Of a stretch of 64,000 bases of DNA, positions 43,536 to 56,900 are shown one piece after another. Within the stretch, counting starts at the first letter, position 1; each line of letters opens with the position of its first letter. The notes beneath the pieces are model-generated. The model saw only the letters and a program-made list of their open reading frames with translations. It was not told the origin of the DNA and did no database searches. The position numbers were made by a program, and so were the translations under genes. The stretch covers positions 399,114 to 463,113 of the forward strand of contig NMRB01000012.1 of the NCBI GenBank assembly GCA_002633025.1. The letters run 5' to 3'. Source of the stretch: Notospermus geniculatus (lineage: Eukaryota; Nemertea; Pilidiophora; Heteronemertea; Lineidae).

Positions 43536-43655
43536 TGACGTCACGTGAAGAACCTCTTTTCCCTCACTTGCAGAAATCTGACCATGACATGGATGTGACG
43601 TCACGTGAAGAACCTCTTTTCCCTCACTTGCAGAAATCTGACCATGACATGGTTC
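43536..43655. repeat. 60-bp direct repeat carrying TGACGTCACGTG
   Basis: Two head-to-tail 60-bp units start near 43,536 and 43,596. Each begins TGTGACGTCACGTGAAGAAC and ends TGACCATGACATGG. Each unit holds a full CRE (TGACGTCA) overlapping an E-box (CACGTG). Further TGACGTCA-like words occur just upstream (43,419-43,457). Confidence 0.85.
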
Positions 43656-46600
43656 TGTATTTTCATTGTTGAATTCTTCCATGTTAGTTTGCTGAGCAAA
43701 GATAACAAGTTAGGCAGAGAGAAATAACGAGTAACTTGTGGTATATGATGAAAGAACTGTACTACAGGTTTTCATATCTTGACAAACTCAGAAGTTGGAT
43801 TACAGTGTTCTGCAGTTTCAGGGGTTTGTGTCGTTAATCATTTAGTTAGTTATAATCAACTCCACTTGAACTGATGTCCTCCATTTGTGAGAATCCTTTG
43901 TTACATTTGCACGAAACATTCTTTTACCAATGTTTGGCTTGTTCCCTATTTCCATCATTCAACAATTAAATGGACCGGAGACTACAGACAAGGGTCATTT
44001 ACACAGTATGAATCGTATAATCCTTATGACACATGCATCTCTCTATTTACATTTTGATGTCTTCTCCATAATCTATGGGTGTTGTTCAGTTTTACCGGTT
44101 GCACCCTTATCGAATTTCTTCATTATACTTAGGCCCGATTCCCTACTCAAAATACTGATTCACTGTGAGCAGTACATGTTGGGCAGGTGAATGGTATCCA
44201 CTTGGTCAGTCTGTATTGACGTCTTAAAACTTGTACCGGTACATTGGCGGTTAAATTCAATCCTTAACTTCATCCTGGAGTCTGACTGGTTATTTTGTTG
44301 AGGGTTGCAGTCTGAATTATTTTCGAACATTTCTGAAATATTTTCTGTGCCCTCAAAGGGTTATTCTCCACCCTATTGTAAGTAGCCATTATGACACTCG
44401 GTATAATTAAGTGGTAACTGTTGAGTAAAAATGAATCGTTACGTGATGTCTGTATGAAAATCAAACATGTCTTTGGTCGTCTAAGCATCTGTGCTGAGAC
44501 TATCATCGAATGACCACAGGTGCAGGGATTGGAAGTCCACGAGGAGTAATGAGTTATTGATATTTGGACCAAACTCACTTATTCATATATATGTAGGCCT
44601 ATATTTTGATAGAGACTGAGAGGATGTTTAAGTTTACTTTCACTCTGATTTAAACCAAGCCCATCTCTGCTGCCACAGTCCCCCTACTGGCCACTCGGTG
44701 TGGCAGATGCTGTCCTTTGAGTGTTGTCCTGATTAGTCCAAATTTGTGACTGAATGTCCGTCAATGGTTTCACAAATTGGAAACACCGAGGCTAATATCG
44801 TGTAATGGATGTCACCCGTTGACCTCTCGTAGGGATGGACCTACTGCGATTTCAAGGTGGCAGAACTTGTAAGTCAAAGTGAAAACAAACTAGAGTAAAT
44901 AGAGAAAATTTATGTCATTGTTTCTTTAAAGAATTTGTTCACAATTTTTATGCATTCTCCTTGTGGCATTCGTCTGATGAAGGGAAGCACTGTGGTTCGT
45001 GATTGGTATCTTGGAACTACTTAACTTTTGATGTCTTTTATTACATTTTGATAATCTTCTGTTGTCTACTGATGTCAGTAGTATAGCCACCTATCTGTTT
45101 TCCTATTATCATTTGTTGTTTCTGTTATAGGCTGGTCACAGATAGGAATGTTCTATTTTGTTACTACAGAAGTTTGATTTCAGGTTGCTTTCATCTGCAG
45201 TGTTTGTGGCCATGCATCAGTTTGTCGGGGATAAGTCAAAAGCAGATGCATGTCATATCACGGGAGTGCTACAGTCTGAGAGAGTTGAAAGTTGAAGTTA
45301 CAGGGTATTGGGTGATTAAAATCCAAAGGGACAATTACTGCCATCACAGAGAAGCCTCTGTTCTTTCCTGATATGAGTTAGTACCATAGTCGGGGGCAGA
45401 ATGTAGAAATGCCTGCCCTGTTGCAGAAATGATCTGCATTGACTTATTCGAACAACTCCTGTCATGTCTCGGGCCGTGAATATCTGCGAATGTTGGTGGT
45501 CAGTTGACAGGCTTTCATCAATTATTATTCCTTGGCCCATCAACAGATGTTTCGGCTGTATAATATTGATTGATAAGGAAACAACGTGCATTTTGCCTTG
45601 TATTTTTCAGTGCTGGCCAGACATTCTGCAGATTGAGAGCAATTTGTAGTTGTTAGGAAAAGTTTGAGTTGTTTAGATGCGGAGAAACATTGAGATTCAA
45701 GTTACATGGATGTTGGTAAATTGCGGGTCTGTCGGCCATCAGGAATGGTTGATTTTCCAAAGTTAAGACTTCAGGAAGGATATTCTCAACAGTATATCGA
45801 ATCTAATACATAATCTGTACATTCATATTGCATGGGTTTTATTGGAGTGTTACAATCTATTCTAAAATGGCTGAAAAGTTGATTCTTTGCTCCTTTGCTG
45901 TTTTTGCACACTTAGTACTTACTGATGGAATTCACAAATCAAAATTGACGAAAGTTGAGCAAGCCAAATAAAAAGTGATACCTTTTCTTTCAAATATCTT
46001 CATCAAAATAGATACCAGGCTGTCTTCAGTCATGATGCATTCAAAAACTGAATGGCCATGTGGCTCTGTTGTAATATCTTTGGATATGGCTTCTGATGCC
46101 AGTCATGCTGTGTGAATAACGCTGACGATAGGGTGTGTTCGGTGTCTAGAGAAGGGAGAACCTGTGCCTGGTGGGTTTGGTCTACACCCTATCAACGGGG
46201 TTATATGTAGATAAGAATACGTTACATCAAGAAAATTGAGCATGATCAAGTGACCATCATGTATATTGGGTATTGTGTTCAGTATTGTGCTCATCTGGCT
46301 GCGGTAATGCTTTAATGTGTTGCATACAGGTTAGCGGCAGTCTAACGAAACCTCAGTTGGGACTTGAACATGAAACCTAGCTTTTTCACCTCATGTCTGA
46401 TAATGATAGTAAATGTGTAGCCTTTATATTGTTAATAGTTCATAACCAATTCTTTATTTCATGCTATTGGCCATCTTACACAATTGCCTAGTTTCAGAAA
46501 AATGGGGGTAGAGGAAGAGTCATTCAGTTTCATTTCTTGTGTGAAATCATTAAATTGTCATGCACCTTGTGGGGTACACCTGAGTCTAAAGTCTGATAAA

Positions 46601-47399
46601 GGGATTTGATTTCAATCCTTCTGAACTATGGATTAAAAAAATTGATGTGTCTTCAGAACAGTCTGTGAATATCTTTTGACATTTGCTATTTTCCGTAAGG
46701 GAGAATATTCTTGGGGGTCTTTCCTATTCTGTTGTTGAATTGAGTTGTGCACTACCCTGATGATTTGGTGTATATTACAGGTAAAGTGTGCAGCATAGAC
46801 TGGTGTTCGTGTTCATCACGCATTGGATTTGGAATTCTGATAGCATCGTATGGTGAAATAGACTCAGGCCGTCGACTTGTTAAGCAGTTCTTGCAAGAGA
46901 CAGGATCTGCATGAATCATCATGACTTATGTGAGCTTTAACACCATGAGCCTTCCTCGAACTTATCCCCACATTGTTACAGTGGTTTGCAGTTTCGGACT
47001 GTCCTCTTGTTTTCATAATGATTAAAATGCCTCGTCAATGCCTGCACTGAAGTGCAGCCTGTGGAGTCCAAGGCTAAACATTGTTTCATAAATGATGTAA
47101 ATAACGCATGGTAAAATAGATTTTATTCAATTGAATTGTGGCCTGGTGCCACTTGAATATAGCTAAATCCTATATAACAATACCGCACGAAAAGATATAT
47201 ATTTAGTCATTTAGCAAGGCAATGTGTTGAAAAGACAGTGACTGATATAGCTACTAGATTCTTATTGGTAGGTTTTGCAAAGGAATATCTAATGAGATAA
47301 CTGGCTTTGTTTGAACAAATTTTTGTTGTTAGTTATCAGGGACTGAATAGGAAAACCCAAATCTTGCATTCTCAGCTGTGAAAGTGCTGCCAGTTTTCA

Positions 47400-47507
47400 G
47401 GGTCCATATTCAAAAACTACTTAAGTCAAAGTGTGATACTTACCTTTTGTGTTGAACAAAGGATAAGTGCCACACTTAGACTTAAGTTGTTTTATGAATA
47501 TGGGTCC
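47400..47507. mobile_element. Foldback MITE, GTATNCATAA family (first of a tandem pair)
   Basis: GGGTCCATATTCAAAAACTA and its mirrored right end TTTTATGAATATGGGTCC enclose ACTTAAGTC / GACTTAAGT arms. Confidence 0.7.
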
Positions 47508-47508
47508 A

Positions 47509-47616
47509 GGGGCTGTATGCACAAAATTTATTAAGTGTAAAATTTCCCTTATCTTTTGTTTGGAGCAATAGCTGAAGGAAACTTTTACACTTAAGGTGTT
47601 TTATGCATACGGCCCC
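47509..47616. mobile_element. Foldback MITE, GTATNCATAA family (second of a tandem pair)
   Basis: GGGGCTGTATGCACAAAATT and its mirrored right end TTTTATGCATACGGCCCC lie one base after the preceding element. The arms hold TTAAGTGTAAAATTT / AAACTTTTACACTTAA. Confidence 0.7.
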
Positions 47617-50600
47617 AGGTCTTCACTGAGTGAATTGGAAGGAAGGAAATAGACAGAATGAAATTAAAATGCCAAAAGCAAGAAAATTTTGATAGATTAA
47701 AAAACAAGTATGAAGCCATCACATTGTTAGTAATTTTGAAGTCAGAGGTTATGACTTTGAACACAGTTTTCCAGGATTTGGTACAATATTATGACAATAT
47801 TGTTGATTTCAATATTAAGAAACTTGTTACTCAAAATTGCTTCACAGTGCGGTACCCTTGTGTTATTTGACATTGTTCAGGAACTGTGTTCCTCTGCATG
47901 GTGCAATGGATTGTATTCTGCTATACACCAAAGGAACCTCATCAAAGAGACATGAAATACTCCAGTTAAAAACTAGGTAACCTGCTGGAAGATTTGTGTC
48001 GTTCTTAGTTTAATTGAATTTTTGTTGGTGATAGAAAATTTTCCAATTATATTTTGTTACTGGAAGCCTATGATCAAGTACACTTTGCAAAAAAGGCATC
48101 CCAGGTCACTGTCACATTGGATACTTATTCTATTACAATGTACATGTATTTTGTTTTCCGGATGGTCAGTTTATGTTACGAGTTTCGAGCTGAACACGAT
48201 TTTGATTAATTTTTTTTCTGTGATCATGGCTTGATATTTACGGCCAGTTGATTGTTGCTATCGATGGTGGGAAGTAATCATTGGCAAGTGTTGCCAGGTT
48301 ATCTCATAAGATATTCCTTTCTGATGGTTAAGCTAACCTTCTGCAATTAAAATGCCAAGGAAAAGTAGTAGCTACAATTTGTATGATATCTGTAATATAC
48401 TCATTATCATTCTTGCGAGAAATACTATATAACCTGTGATTTGGTTTGCATTTCTGTTAGGGTATACTTTGTCACGTCATTCATATTTTTGCATGGTTTT
48501 TACACTATGGATATGTCCATCATTATAGTCCTTTCATGTAGGCGTTTAGCTCCTTTGCTGTGATAAAAAAGTAAAGGTCTACTTCACTCTATTTTTGATG
48601 AAAATTATATAACCTAATGGAACAGTAAAATTGCCTTTTTCTTGGGAACGGTCTTATGCATTTTGTAATATCGTACTGAGTAAGATAAATATAGCTGTTT
48701 CTCATGAGGGTACGGTAGTGTTTTCTATTCTTCGTAATGAAGTAAATAAAAATTCAGTATGAACATTTCACTCCTTACAGGATGCTACATGCATGGTAAG
48801 TCTACGTTTTTCTATGAAACTGAAATTAGCGGTTGGTTTTGAATAGAAATAGGTTTTGCTAATAATAATGTGCTAAAAATTACTTGATGGGAAAGTATCA
48901 TCTTTTGCTGTTAGATTCAGGTGTAATGGTTGTTCAGATCGGTTAACTGGAAATAGATGGGACTTCTTAGTGTACTGTTTTATCATCACACAAGAATTTA
49001 TTTTGAAATGAATGTAATGTTGTCTTCACCTAGGTTTCCTGAAGATGTTAGAGAGGGAGCTCAGACTCTGAATTTGGTCAAGTACTTTGGTCGGTGGTTG
49101 ATGATTCTATGCCTTTGTGTTTATTGTCCTAAATCGTACTGAGTCTGAGAAACAGTTAAAGTCTATACTAGTGATGGTCTGTCTACTCGCAATATGAAGA
49201 TGATAGTGAAGTGGTTCACTGTTAATAAATTCCTTCAGCAGGAATTATAGGTCAAACTTGGAAGCATTGAAAAGAATCCGGTGTCATTACTCAGTGATCC
49301 ATGCCCCATGATAATAATTTTTTGCACTTCTCTGACAGAAAGTGTTCATTTCTATTAGTTGTCGACTGCCCCAGCTTATTTGTCAGCTTAGTTAAGTCAG
49401 CTTTAACTGTTGTCTGTGATATGAGAATTCAAAATTATTCTGTACTTTCGTTGGTTATGACCTAGAGAAGATGAAGTATGTGTAAGGCCTTATCCTTGGT
49501 GAAAGACACTAGGTATGAAAAAGCTTATTTTCAAAGCTTGCAGCAAGGGAGGTAGACTTGATGGAAGCCTTTTTACCCTGGGAGCTACAATGAGAATTGC
49601 CCACTGATTGAGTGGGTTATTACCATTGTCTTATTGAAGGGGTGGAAGGTAAAATCATTGCCCTGATATTGTATATTCTATGTAGAATTTGGACAGTATG
49701 ACCAATATCGGTAGTTGATATGGTATGGTAACATTGTAGTATACTGTCTGAAGGCAGCATTGCTCAGTTGGTTTATCTCAACGTGTGAAATGCCTTCATT
49801 GTTTTGCTTTTGAAGTTGAAAATTTAATTTTCAAGTATTAAAAGAAAAAAAAATATCTGAGTTGTCCTTAGTTTCTTCCTAATTGTGTTCTGGTGTTATG
49901 TAATGCATTTTACAATAAAAAGGTATCCACACTGCTCATAAATGCCCAATCCTACATGTATTTGTCTCATACAAAGGCCCCAGTAGTGTGTCCCCACAAG
50001 TTGGAATGGTTCTAACAGTTGTGATTGATTGTGACAGGGCAAGTCAGTATCCCAGCTGGTGTCTCACGACAATCCCCACAAAAAAAATTAATCAAATTTC
50101 TAATTTGGCCCAGTCATGACGCATCTTATATAAGCTAGAGTCCTTCTTGTAACTGTGTGTCTCCATTGTTCTGACTAGACAATTGGTTGTGATTAATGAT
50201 GTCTTCAGTTGGTTGATGGCCGGGCCAGCATCCCAGTTCAGCATATCATGAGATTTCCCCAAAAGCTTTCTAAATTGTTCATTGGTCTGCCATAGTCATT
50301 GTTTGCCTATCATTTCTCCATCTTTGCACTGGGTGGTGGTGACAGTTGTTACACTCGGGTGATTGTAGGACCATGACCACCGAGTTAATTGAGCATACAT
50401 GTAATTCCCGCTGAAATTTTATAACTTTTCCTCACAAGTAATTTATCCTGCTCGTTGCCATGATTTATCTCATCATGCAAACAAAAGGCCCAAGTCTTGT
50501 CTCCAGGGTGGTTGTGACAACTGTCCTCACCACCTGGGTTTGTGGTTGTGACAAATTAAAGACCAAGACAGGACAAAACTTTATTGGCAATTTCTTCCAT

Positions 50601-50763
50601 AAAGTGAAGCGCATTAAGAATATTTATTCTTTCATTATTCACTTTCAGTGTATTCATTTATTTTTTGCTCAAGATAACCAATACATGCAATTCAAGTTGC
50701 TAAAATCAATGACATTTGACAGAGAAGACAGGAAGTGGTGCAGAAGCCAGGGCTGGTTGGGGA

Positions 50764-50863
50764 GGTCATGTGACCGAAACGGCATGTGACGTATGCGGAC
50801 CAATCAAAACCCTTGTTTAGTGTCGAAGAAGTGCAGCATATTACGACGAGTGAAGGCCTACCG
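50764..50863 (+). promoter_or_regulatory. Candidate promoter of the PPP2R5D-like gene
   Basis: Just upstream of the first coding exon lie TCATGTGA (50,766-50,773, E-box type), TGACGTA (50,787-50,793, CRE-half type) and a CCAAT box (50,800-50,804) within a more CpG-rich stretch. There is no TATA box. Position and motif mix fit a housekeeping promoter, but no start site is shown directly. If transcription starts elsewhere, this is 5' UTR. Confidence 0.4.
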
Positions 50864-50911
50864 ATGAAAAAGAACAAGCAAGAAATGCCAAACAAAACTA
50901 AAAAGGAGAAG
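50864..50911 (+). CDS. PPP2R5D: PPP2R5D-like exon 1
   Basis: It encodes [16 protein letters not shown] and ends at the donor GAAG|GTATGA in phase 0. Met8 (ATG 50,885) is the conserved start in relatives; the first Met adds seven residues. Confidence 0.8.
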
Positions 50912-53900
50912 GTATGAGGCATTCGAATGCTACATAAGATATTCAATTTTCATTTGGACGTCTCTATTTCTTCAATTCCTAACTATGCACCATGTTTTCT
51001 GCCCGTTTTTGGAAGGTTGTTTTGTGCCTCTGTCACTTGGTTTCGCCGTGCGAGCAAAATTTCCGGCACCGATTGTGCATAAAATCGCCCTTTCACACTT
51101 TCAGGCTCCTGCAAAAACGACGACGACGGGTAAGACGGGCGGAAAAGACAATTCGGAGACCACGGAAAACGAGGTGAGGGACTTTTTCTCGGTGCTTATG
51201 CGATATTTTTGCTCCGAAATGGGAGTGTTGGGGTTATTTTGTTAATCCAAGATGGCCGCTATCCGAGGTGCACTGCACAGTTGATTGTGTACATTCTGCT
51301 GTGTATTGTACATCGATCCGTGTTCGGAGTGTTGGCAGGTAGGTAGCCTAGGTGGTGATGCACTTGTCTGTGTCTGTGGCTGTACATGTCATTTTATAGC
51401 CCATTCTGTCGTGGGAGCATTTATTCAGCCATTTGTAGCTCTCTTCATGGACATGATCATCATTTTACTCATTTTCCGCCAGGAAATTGCGTCAAATTCT
51501 CACCGTCCGTGTCGTGAGTGTGTGAGCTCTCTTCGTGACGGACGTGGGCATCACTCTGCATCGTTACTTCGGCATCTATCTTCGTGGACAATGTTGGGGG
51601 GGCCCGTGATTGAACATGCTGAATGCTGATGATGATGCAGGCCTAGATTTTCGACGTTGTTCAATGTTGGCATAGGCCTATGCCGTAGCAAGTTTGGGAA
51701 ACTGTAGCAGATTCTGAGTAGTGGAGAGTGGAGTAGCCCTAATAGGCCTAGTAGCAGTTTGGGAAATTGCAGAATTCTACATATCCTCTCATTCATGATG
51801 TGGAATTCTGGCTGGATGCAGACTTCCACAACATACTTCCGCTGGGTTGCCCCACTGGAAAAGGTTTAAAAAGTAAATGCAGATCCAGGGTTGTTGTTTA
51901 GTTTAGCACAATCAGATCAGACGCAGCTCCCAAGGATGAAATATTGGATGGTGTTGCCACCTTTGAGAAAAAGAATGAACGATCCAGTCAAAGAAACATG
52001 GTGCCAACGCTCGATGTTGCAGAATACCGTATCAACTGTTGTTGAATTCTGCATTGAATTCCACGCCGCAAGAGGCGATGCAGAAGTCTGCAATTTCCCA
52101 AACTGATAGGTTGGTAGCCAATATATCTGGCATGGCATGGGGATAGCAAAGACATGGTGATGACATCTGCTGTCACAGCAGATGTCATCACCAAGTGTCA
52201 TGACTCATGGCATGGCAGAAGCCTAGGCCGACACTCATAGCCTACATTTTGTGTTCTCACAATATGACACAGACGAACCATGACCCATGTCATGATTTTG
52301 CATGACGTCCAAATTGCAATGCATCAGCCATCACACAACAAATCATGACATTTTGACATTTGGATTCCCTAGACTACATGTATATATTATAATCATGGGA
52401 AGTTTGGAGCCTGGTCAGACTCGTCTCCTGATCAGAAGTGACATGCATGAATAGGGTTAATACTTATCCGCAACAAAATCTTAGGATTAATGTCGTGTTG
52501 GGGATTCTCAAGTTTAGCCCAAAATTCAGCCTTGCAAAATGAGCACTATTAGTATAAGTGACAACGCCATCATGAACCCATGTGTATTGACTCTGTGGAC
52601 TTAATGTCTGGATATCAACCTAATTAGGGTTTTTTGGTCGGCTTGAGGCCTGTGTTCAAATCTTATCACTCTTATGTGCTGCTAGTGTATATCATGGACA
52701 TGAAACATTGATTTTTAGTTCCATGTGGAATTAGGTTTGTTGTGTTGTCTTTGCACTTGTATAGTTAGAACAAGGTTAGAATAACATTTCAGATTGCAAT
52801 CGCATAAATGGGAAGGTGGTGACATGTTGAATATATGATACAAAATGGTAGCAGGTGTTCAACTGTTGTAATATTAATCAAATGACATGAAGATAAATGT
52901 GTCTTCATGATGAAAAGACGGAGGCGACCAGACTGCATATTTTTTACCATCAGGTCTTGATTGTGTAAAAATGAAACGGGTACAGAAAAGGTTTTCAGCA
53001 TCAGGTTCAGTTCTGGTTCGTAAGTTAAGATAAACTGTATTCATGTATAAGACAGGCAAGACATCATAACCTAACAATGCCATGAAATACTGGGGTGAGC
53101 GATTACAGATTATAAATCCCACCTCTGTTGGTGGTACTGCAGATGGCTGTCCGTGTACGATGGTGTGATTATGGCATCCGTTTTGTCATCACGTTGTTAG
53201 TGGATAGCTCTCAACATAACATAACCTCACTGTCACTGACTTCTGCTCTGAGTAAATGAGTTCGCCTCGATGAGATATTGCAGTACCCATCAACTCGTTG
53301 CCCAACATCTGCCACCTCAATTTAATCCAATGGAAAACTTAATTTTGGAAGTCAGAAAATGAAATTTGTCCATGTATGTTAGTTAACACTACTTGACAGT
53401 CTATAGAGCTTATCTCAGCTGGCATCAGGTGTCGTGTGTCTTGTTACCATGGTTACAGGACAAACTGGCAGGGCGTAATGTCCTAGAAATTTTGTGCTAT
53501 TGCCTCATTTTCTTCAAGTCATTACCACTATTGTGGCTGCGGGGAGCCAGGTATCACATAGGCCATGTGATCAGTGAAATTCTCTCCTTGTTACGTGTGA
53601 AGCCAGGCGTACATCGCACTTGCGACTGGAAGTAACTGATCTGATCAGTCGCTGGTGATGTACGCAGTGCGTGCACATCGCACTGGCGACTGGCAGCAAC
53701 TCAGGTAACATCCGGGGCGTTGAGACTCGACGAGACTAGGTTTCGTTCAGAAAACTGGCACTGATCAGTCGCAAGCCCGCGTACATCGCAGCAACTGAAC
53801 GAAACTGGGTCCAACTAGTCGCTAGAAAGTTGAACATGTGCAACTCGCGGCAACTGGCAAAATCTCAGTTCCAGCCAGTCGCAAGGGTGCGTACATCGAC

Positions 53901-56900
53901 ATTTTCTGGCGACTGATCAGTCACATTCAGTTCCAGCTGGATCCTCCCAGTCGCCAGTAGCTCAGTGGCGACTAATTGTCTCCAGTCGCAAGTGTGATAC
54001 GCTAGGCTTTATGAGTTGGTCTGTGCTTTTCCAACCTTTGATTCATCAATATGGGATGTTTTCTGGGGCCCTGTTCCCACACTTTCCAAAACTGAATAGC
54101 CAGTTGTATGATTTGTTGGTTCTGCATTGTAAAATTCTATGTCTTCACACTTGTTTTCAAATGGGAGATGGCTGTTGACAAATGGAAATTTTAAATTTTT
54201 CCATTTCAATTAAAAAAAACTTCAGGTGTATATCATAGTCATACCTCTTGTGCACATTTTATAGAAGTTATTCGTGGGCCCCATATCAAAAGGTTCGCTT
54301 CCAATGCCATTGTTGTGGCCAGACCTAGTTTAACTTTGGATGTGCAACCTTGCGTTATGTTTTATTTGCATTGTTCGGCCACTTTTCCAGCTTTGAATGT
54401 GGTTCAGGACCTGCGAACATGTCTAGGAACATACATGTACACGTCCATGTTGGCACAGTGCCAATGTCATATATTAGCCACTTCTTAGTGAATGTGTTCT
54501 ATGGTCTTCAGTCATTGTTTATTTTGCCAGAGTTTACATTTATTGCATGTGGGAGTGATATCCTTGATTGTTTTGCCTGTGGCTGGGGAAACCCAGATTT
54601 TGGACTGAATGAATGCACTCGGTGAATGACACGATGCAGTGAAAGAAAACAATGGTTTATTTTCACTTTCTGTCTGTTCATTGCCACTGAACTGCCATGA
54701 CTCTACAAACATTTTAGTTTTCTTAGTTCATGATGAAGGCCCCATCTTCCTTGTGTGATGCCAATCAACTGAATTTCTCAGGCATGTGTGATCAGGTTTC
54801 ATTATTGTATTAAGTGGAGTAAAAATGAACTCAGTAGGCAGTCACGACTGTTGCATGGTCAATATTTCTGTCTTCTTCAAGTTCTAGTTCTTTACAGTGT
54901 CATTATGGTGTCATTCACTATTCGACTTCAAGAGAAATCAAAGTCAGTTGTCCATGAAATTGTTGTGTTTTGCTCTTTGCAGAAGAAGAAGACGGCTACG
55001 ACCCCTGGACCAAACAATGCGACCACTGACAACCATCCACCTCAAACACAACTCACAAAAATCAAGTTCACAGGGCCCCCTCATGTGAAGAAGGACAAGA
55101 GACAGAGCTCATCTAGGTTCAATATTAGTAAAAACAGAGAGTTACAGAAGCTACCGCTATTGAAAGGTAACTACAAGTTATACCAATCAAAAGTTATATT
55201 CATCAGGAAAGTTGAATGAAGTGGAAGCTTGGACTGTGGTGCAAATTAGTGTCCTGTTGCCATACATATTGTGAAAAAACACAAGTAAAGCAGTGCATTT
55301 GCTCTAGCAGTTCACTGATGGCTAATCTGTACTTGTGTAAAAAATTTAAAGATAGGGCATAATATCCCACTTTGTGATGTAACTTTTCTCATCCCATTTC
55401 TCGTGTTTATTTCTGATATTCAGATGCCACGGCAGGTGAACGGGAGGACTTGTTCATCCAAAAGATCCGCCAGTGTTGTGTCATGTTCGACTTCGTACAG
55501 GACCCACTGAGCGATTTGAAATGGAAGGAAGTGAAAAGAGCGGCGTTACACGAGATGGTGGAGTTTGTCATGTCGAGCAGGGGAGTGATCACGGAAGCGA
55601 TCTATCCCGAAGGCATACACATGGTGAGTGTGATTAACTCGCTCATCATGTACTGATGATATTCATGTAGGCAGTGAGATCTGGTTGCCTTCTTCCTAGA
55701 GTCATCCTGGTGACCTGTAGCGGGAAGACAGGTGTCTGGACGGGAATCGAGTGAAGGGGTGCAACCAGCCAACCCATGAATCCATGTTTTGTCGATTTCA
55801 TTATGTTAGCTTTTAAGATTTGTTCAAATTGAAATTCTCTTCCAGCAATAATCAGCTGTGGGATATGATTTTCAAATTTCACAATGTGTGGAGTGCGATG
55901 GACTTGTTCGCCGGAAAAGTCCTTTAGACTTCGAAATACACATAGTTAACCTACATTCAATGTTTGATGAGTACTTGCTTTCAGTTCCGTTAGTGAACCT
56001 GATTTTCTCATTCATGTCAATGATGTACTGAAGATGAACTTCAGTTTTGGTGAGGTATCATTTTGCATACCATGTTGCTGGGTTGATTCCCTACTGTAAT
56101 GTAATGAAACTGTCCGCTTCGAATAAGCTACAGCTCACTGCTATTCCCCAGAAAGTGAAATGCCCAGTTTGTCGCAACATTCTTCCTGTACAACACAATG
56201 TAGATACTGCCATCAACCTCTATATTTCTATGAAGGTAAGCTAAATTGAGATAACACAGGATGTAATATCAGTCAGGAAGATGCAGAGAATTGCCTCCTA
56301 ATTACTGAAGTTGACACTTCTTTCGGATCAATTATTGACTGTCTCGCCTTGCTGGAGATGGGTAGGGAGGAGAAGAAAGCCCTCGCGTTTGTTCATGAGG
56401 ATCAAGAGAAACAGGTGTGATAGAAAGGTTTAACTTGACTTTGACTGGTGCAATTCCTGTGAACAACATTTTCTTTTTCTCCTGAAATTGCTGTAGAAAT
56501 GATAGATTCTGCCCACAGCAGGTGGCACTGGGTGGTGCTGTGCCAAGACTGAGGGAACAAACTAACTTCCACCCAGCACTAAAACAAGCAAAAAATACAG
56601 CAACATTAGAGAAATTAGGAATTTAAAAAATAGTTTATTACCCGGCACTGCGACGTTTCTGAGCAGAACCCTGATTGTGTGATTGGTAAATACTTCATGT
56701 AGACACTCGGAATCTTGGGAAGGGGTGTTGCTTGGACAAATCTATTGTTCCCACTGTAAATGGATTTTATGTAATAGAGACAGTTGATCTCTTGTTAATA
56801 TAAGATGTTATTGATGTCCAGTGATGAAGCCACCAACATTACAATTACATATATCGGTACCATAGGTGTTAGGTGATGGAAAATGTTAACCACAGCTCAA

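Larger units (their letters stand above)
38459..50760 (+). other. 3' UTR of the TRERF1-like gene plus intergenic DNA
   Basis: No coding gene is supported in these 12.3 kb. Possible poly(A) signals on the + strand include AATAAA at 40,990, 42,121, 48,745 and 49,914; I cannot tell which is used. Other content: a TA microsatellite (39,019-39,042), an inverted dispersed repeat (41,565), a 60-bp tandem repeat with CRE-like motifs (43,536) and a foldback pair (47,400-47,616). The rest is AT-rich sequence without recognisable structure. Confidence 0.5.
51174..54982 (+). other. Intron 2 of the PPP2R5D-like gene
   Basis: This intron is 3.8 kb. It holds a long imperfect inverted repeat (51,755-52,105), a perfect hairpin (52,156-52,192) and a 410-bp foldback element (53,600-54,009). 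No exon with recognisable content is seen in the rest. Confidence 0.7.

Noticed and set aside
52156-52192. Hairpin considered as a microRNA precursor
   Set aside because: An 18-bp stem with a 1-nt loop is too short and too perfect for a canonical precursor.
56518-56640. Second possible exon downstream of the 56,152 candidate
   Set aside because: AG and GT words are present, but no block keeps phase or shows family residues.
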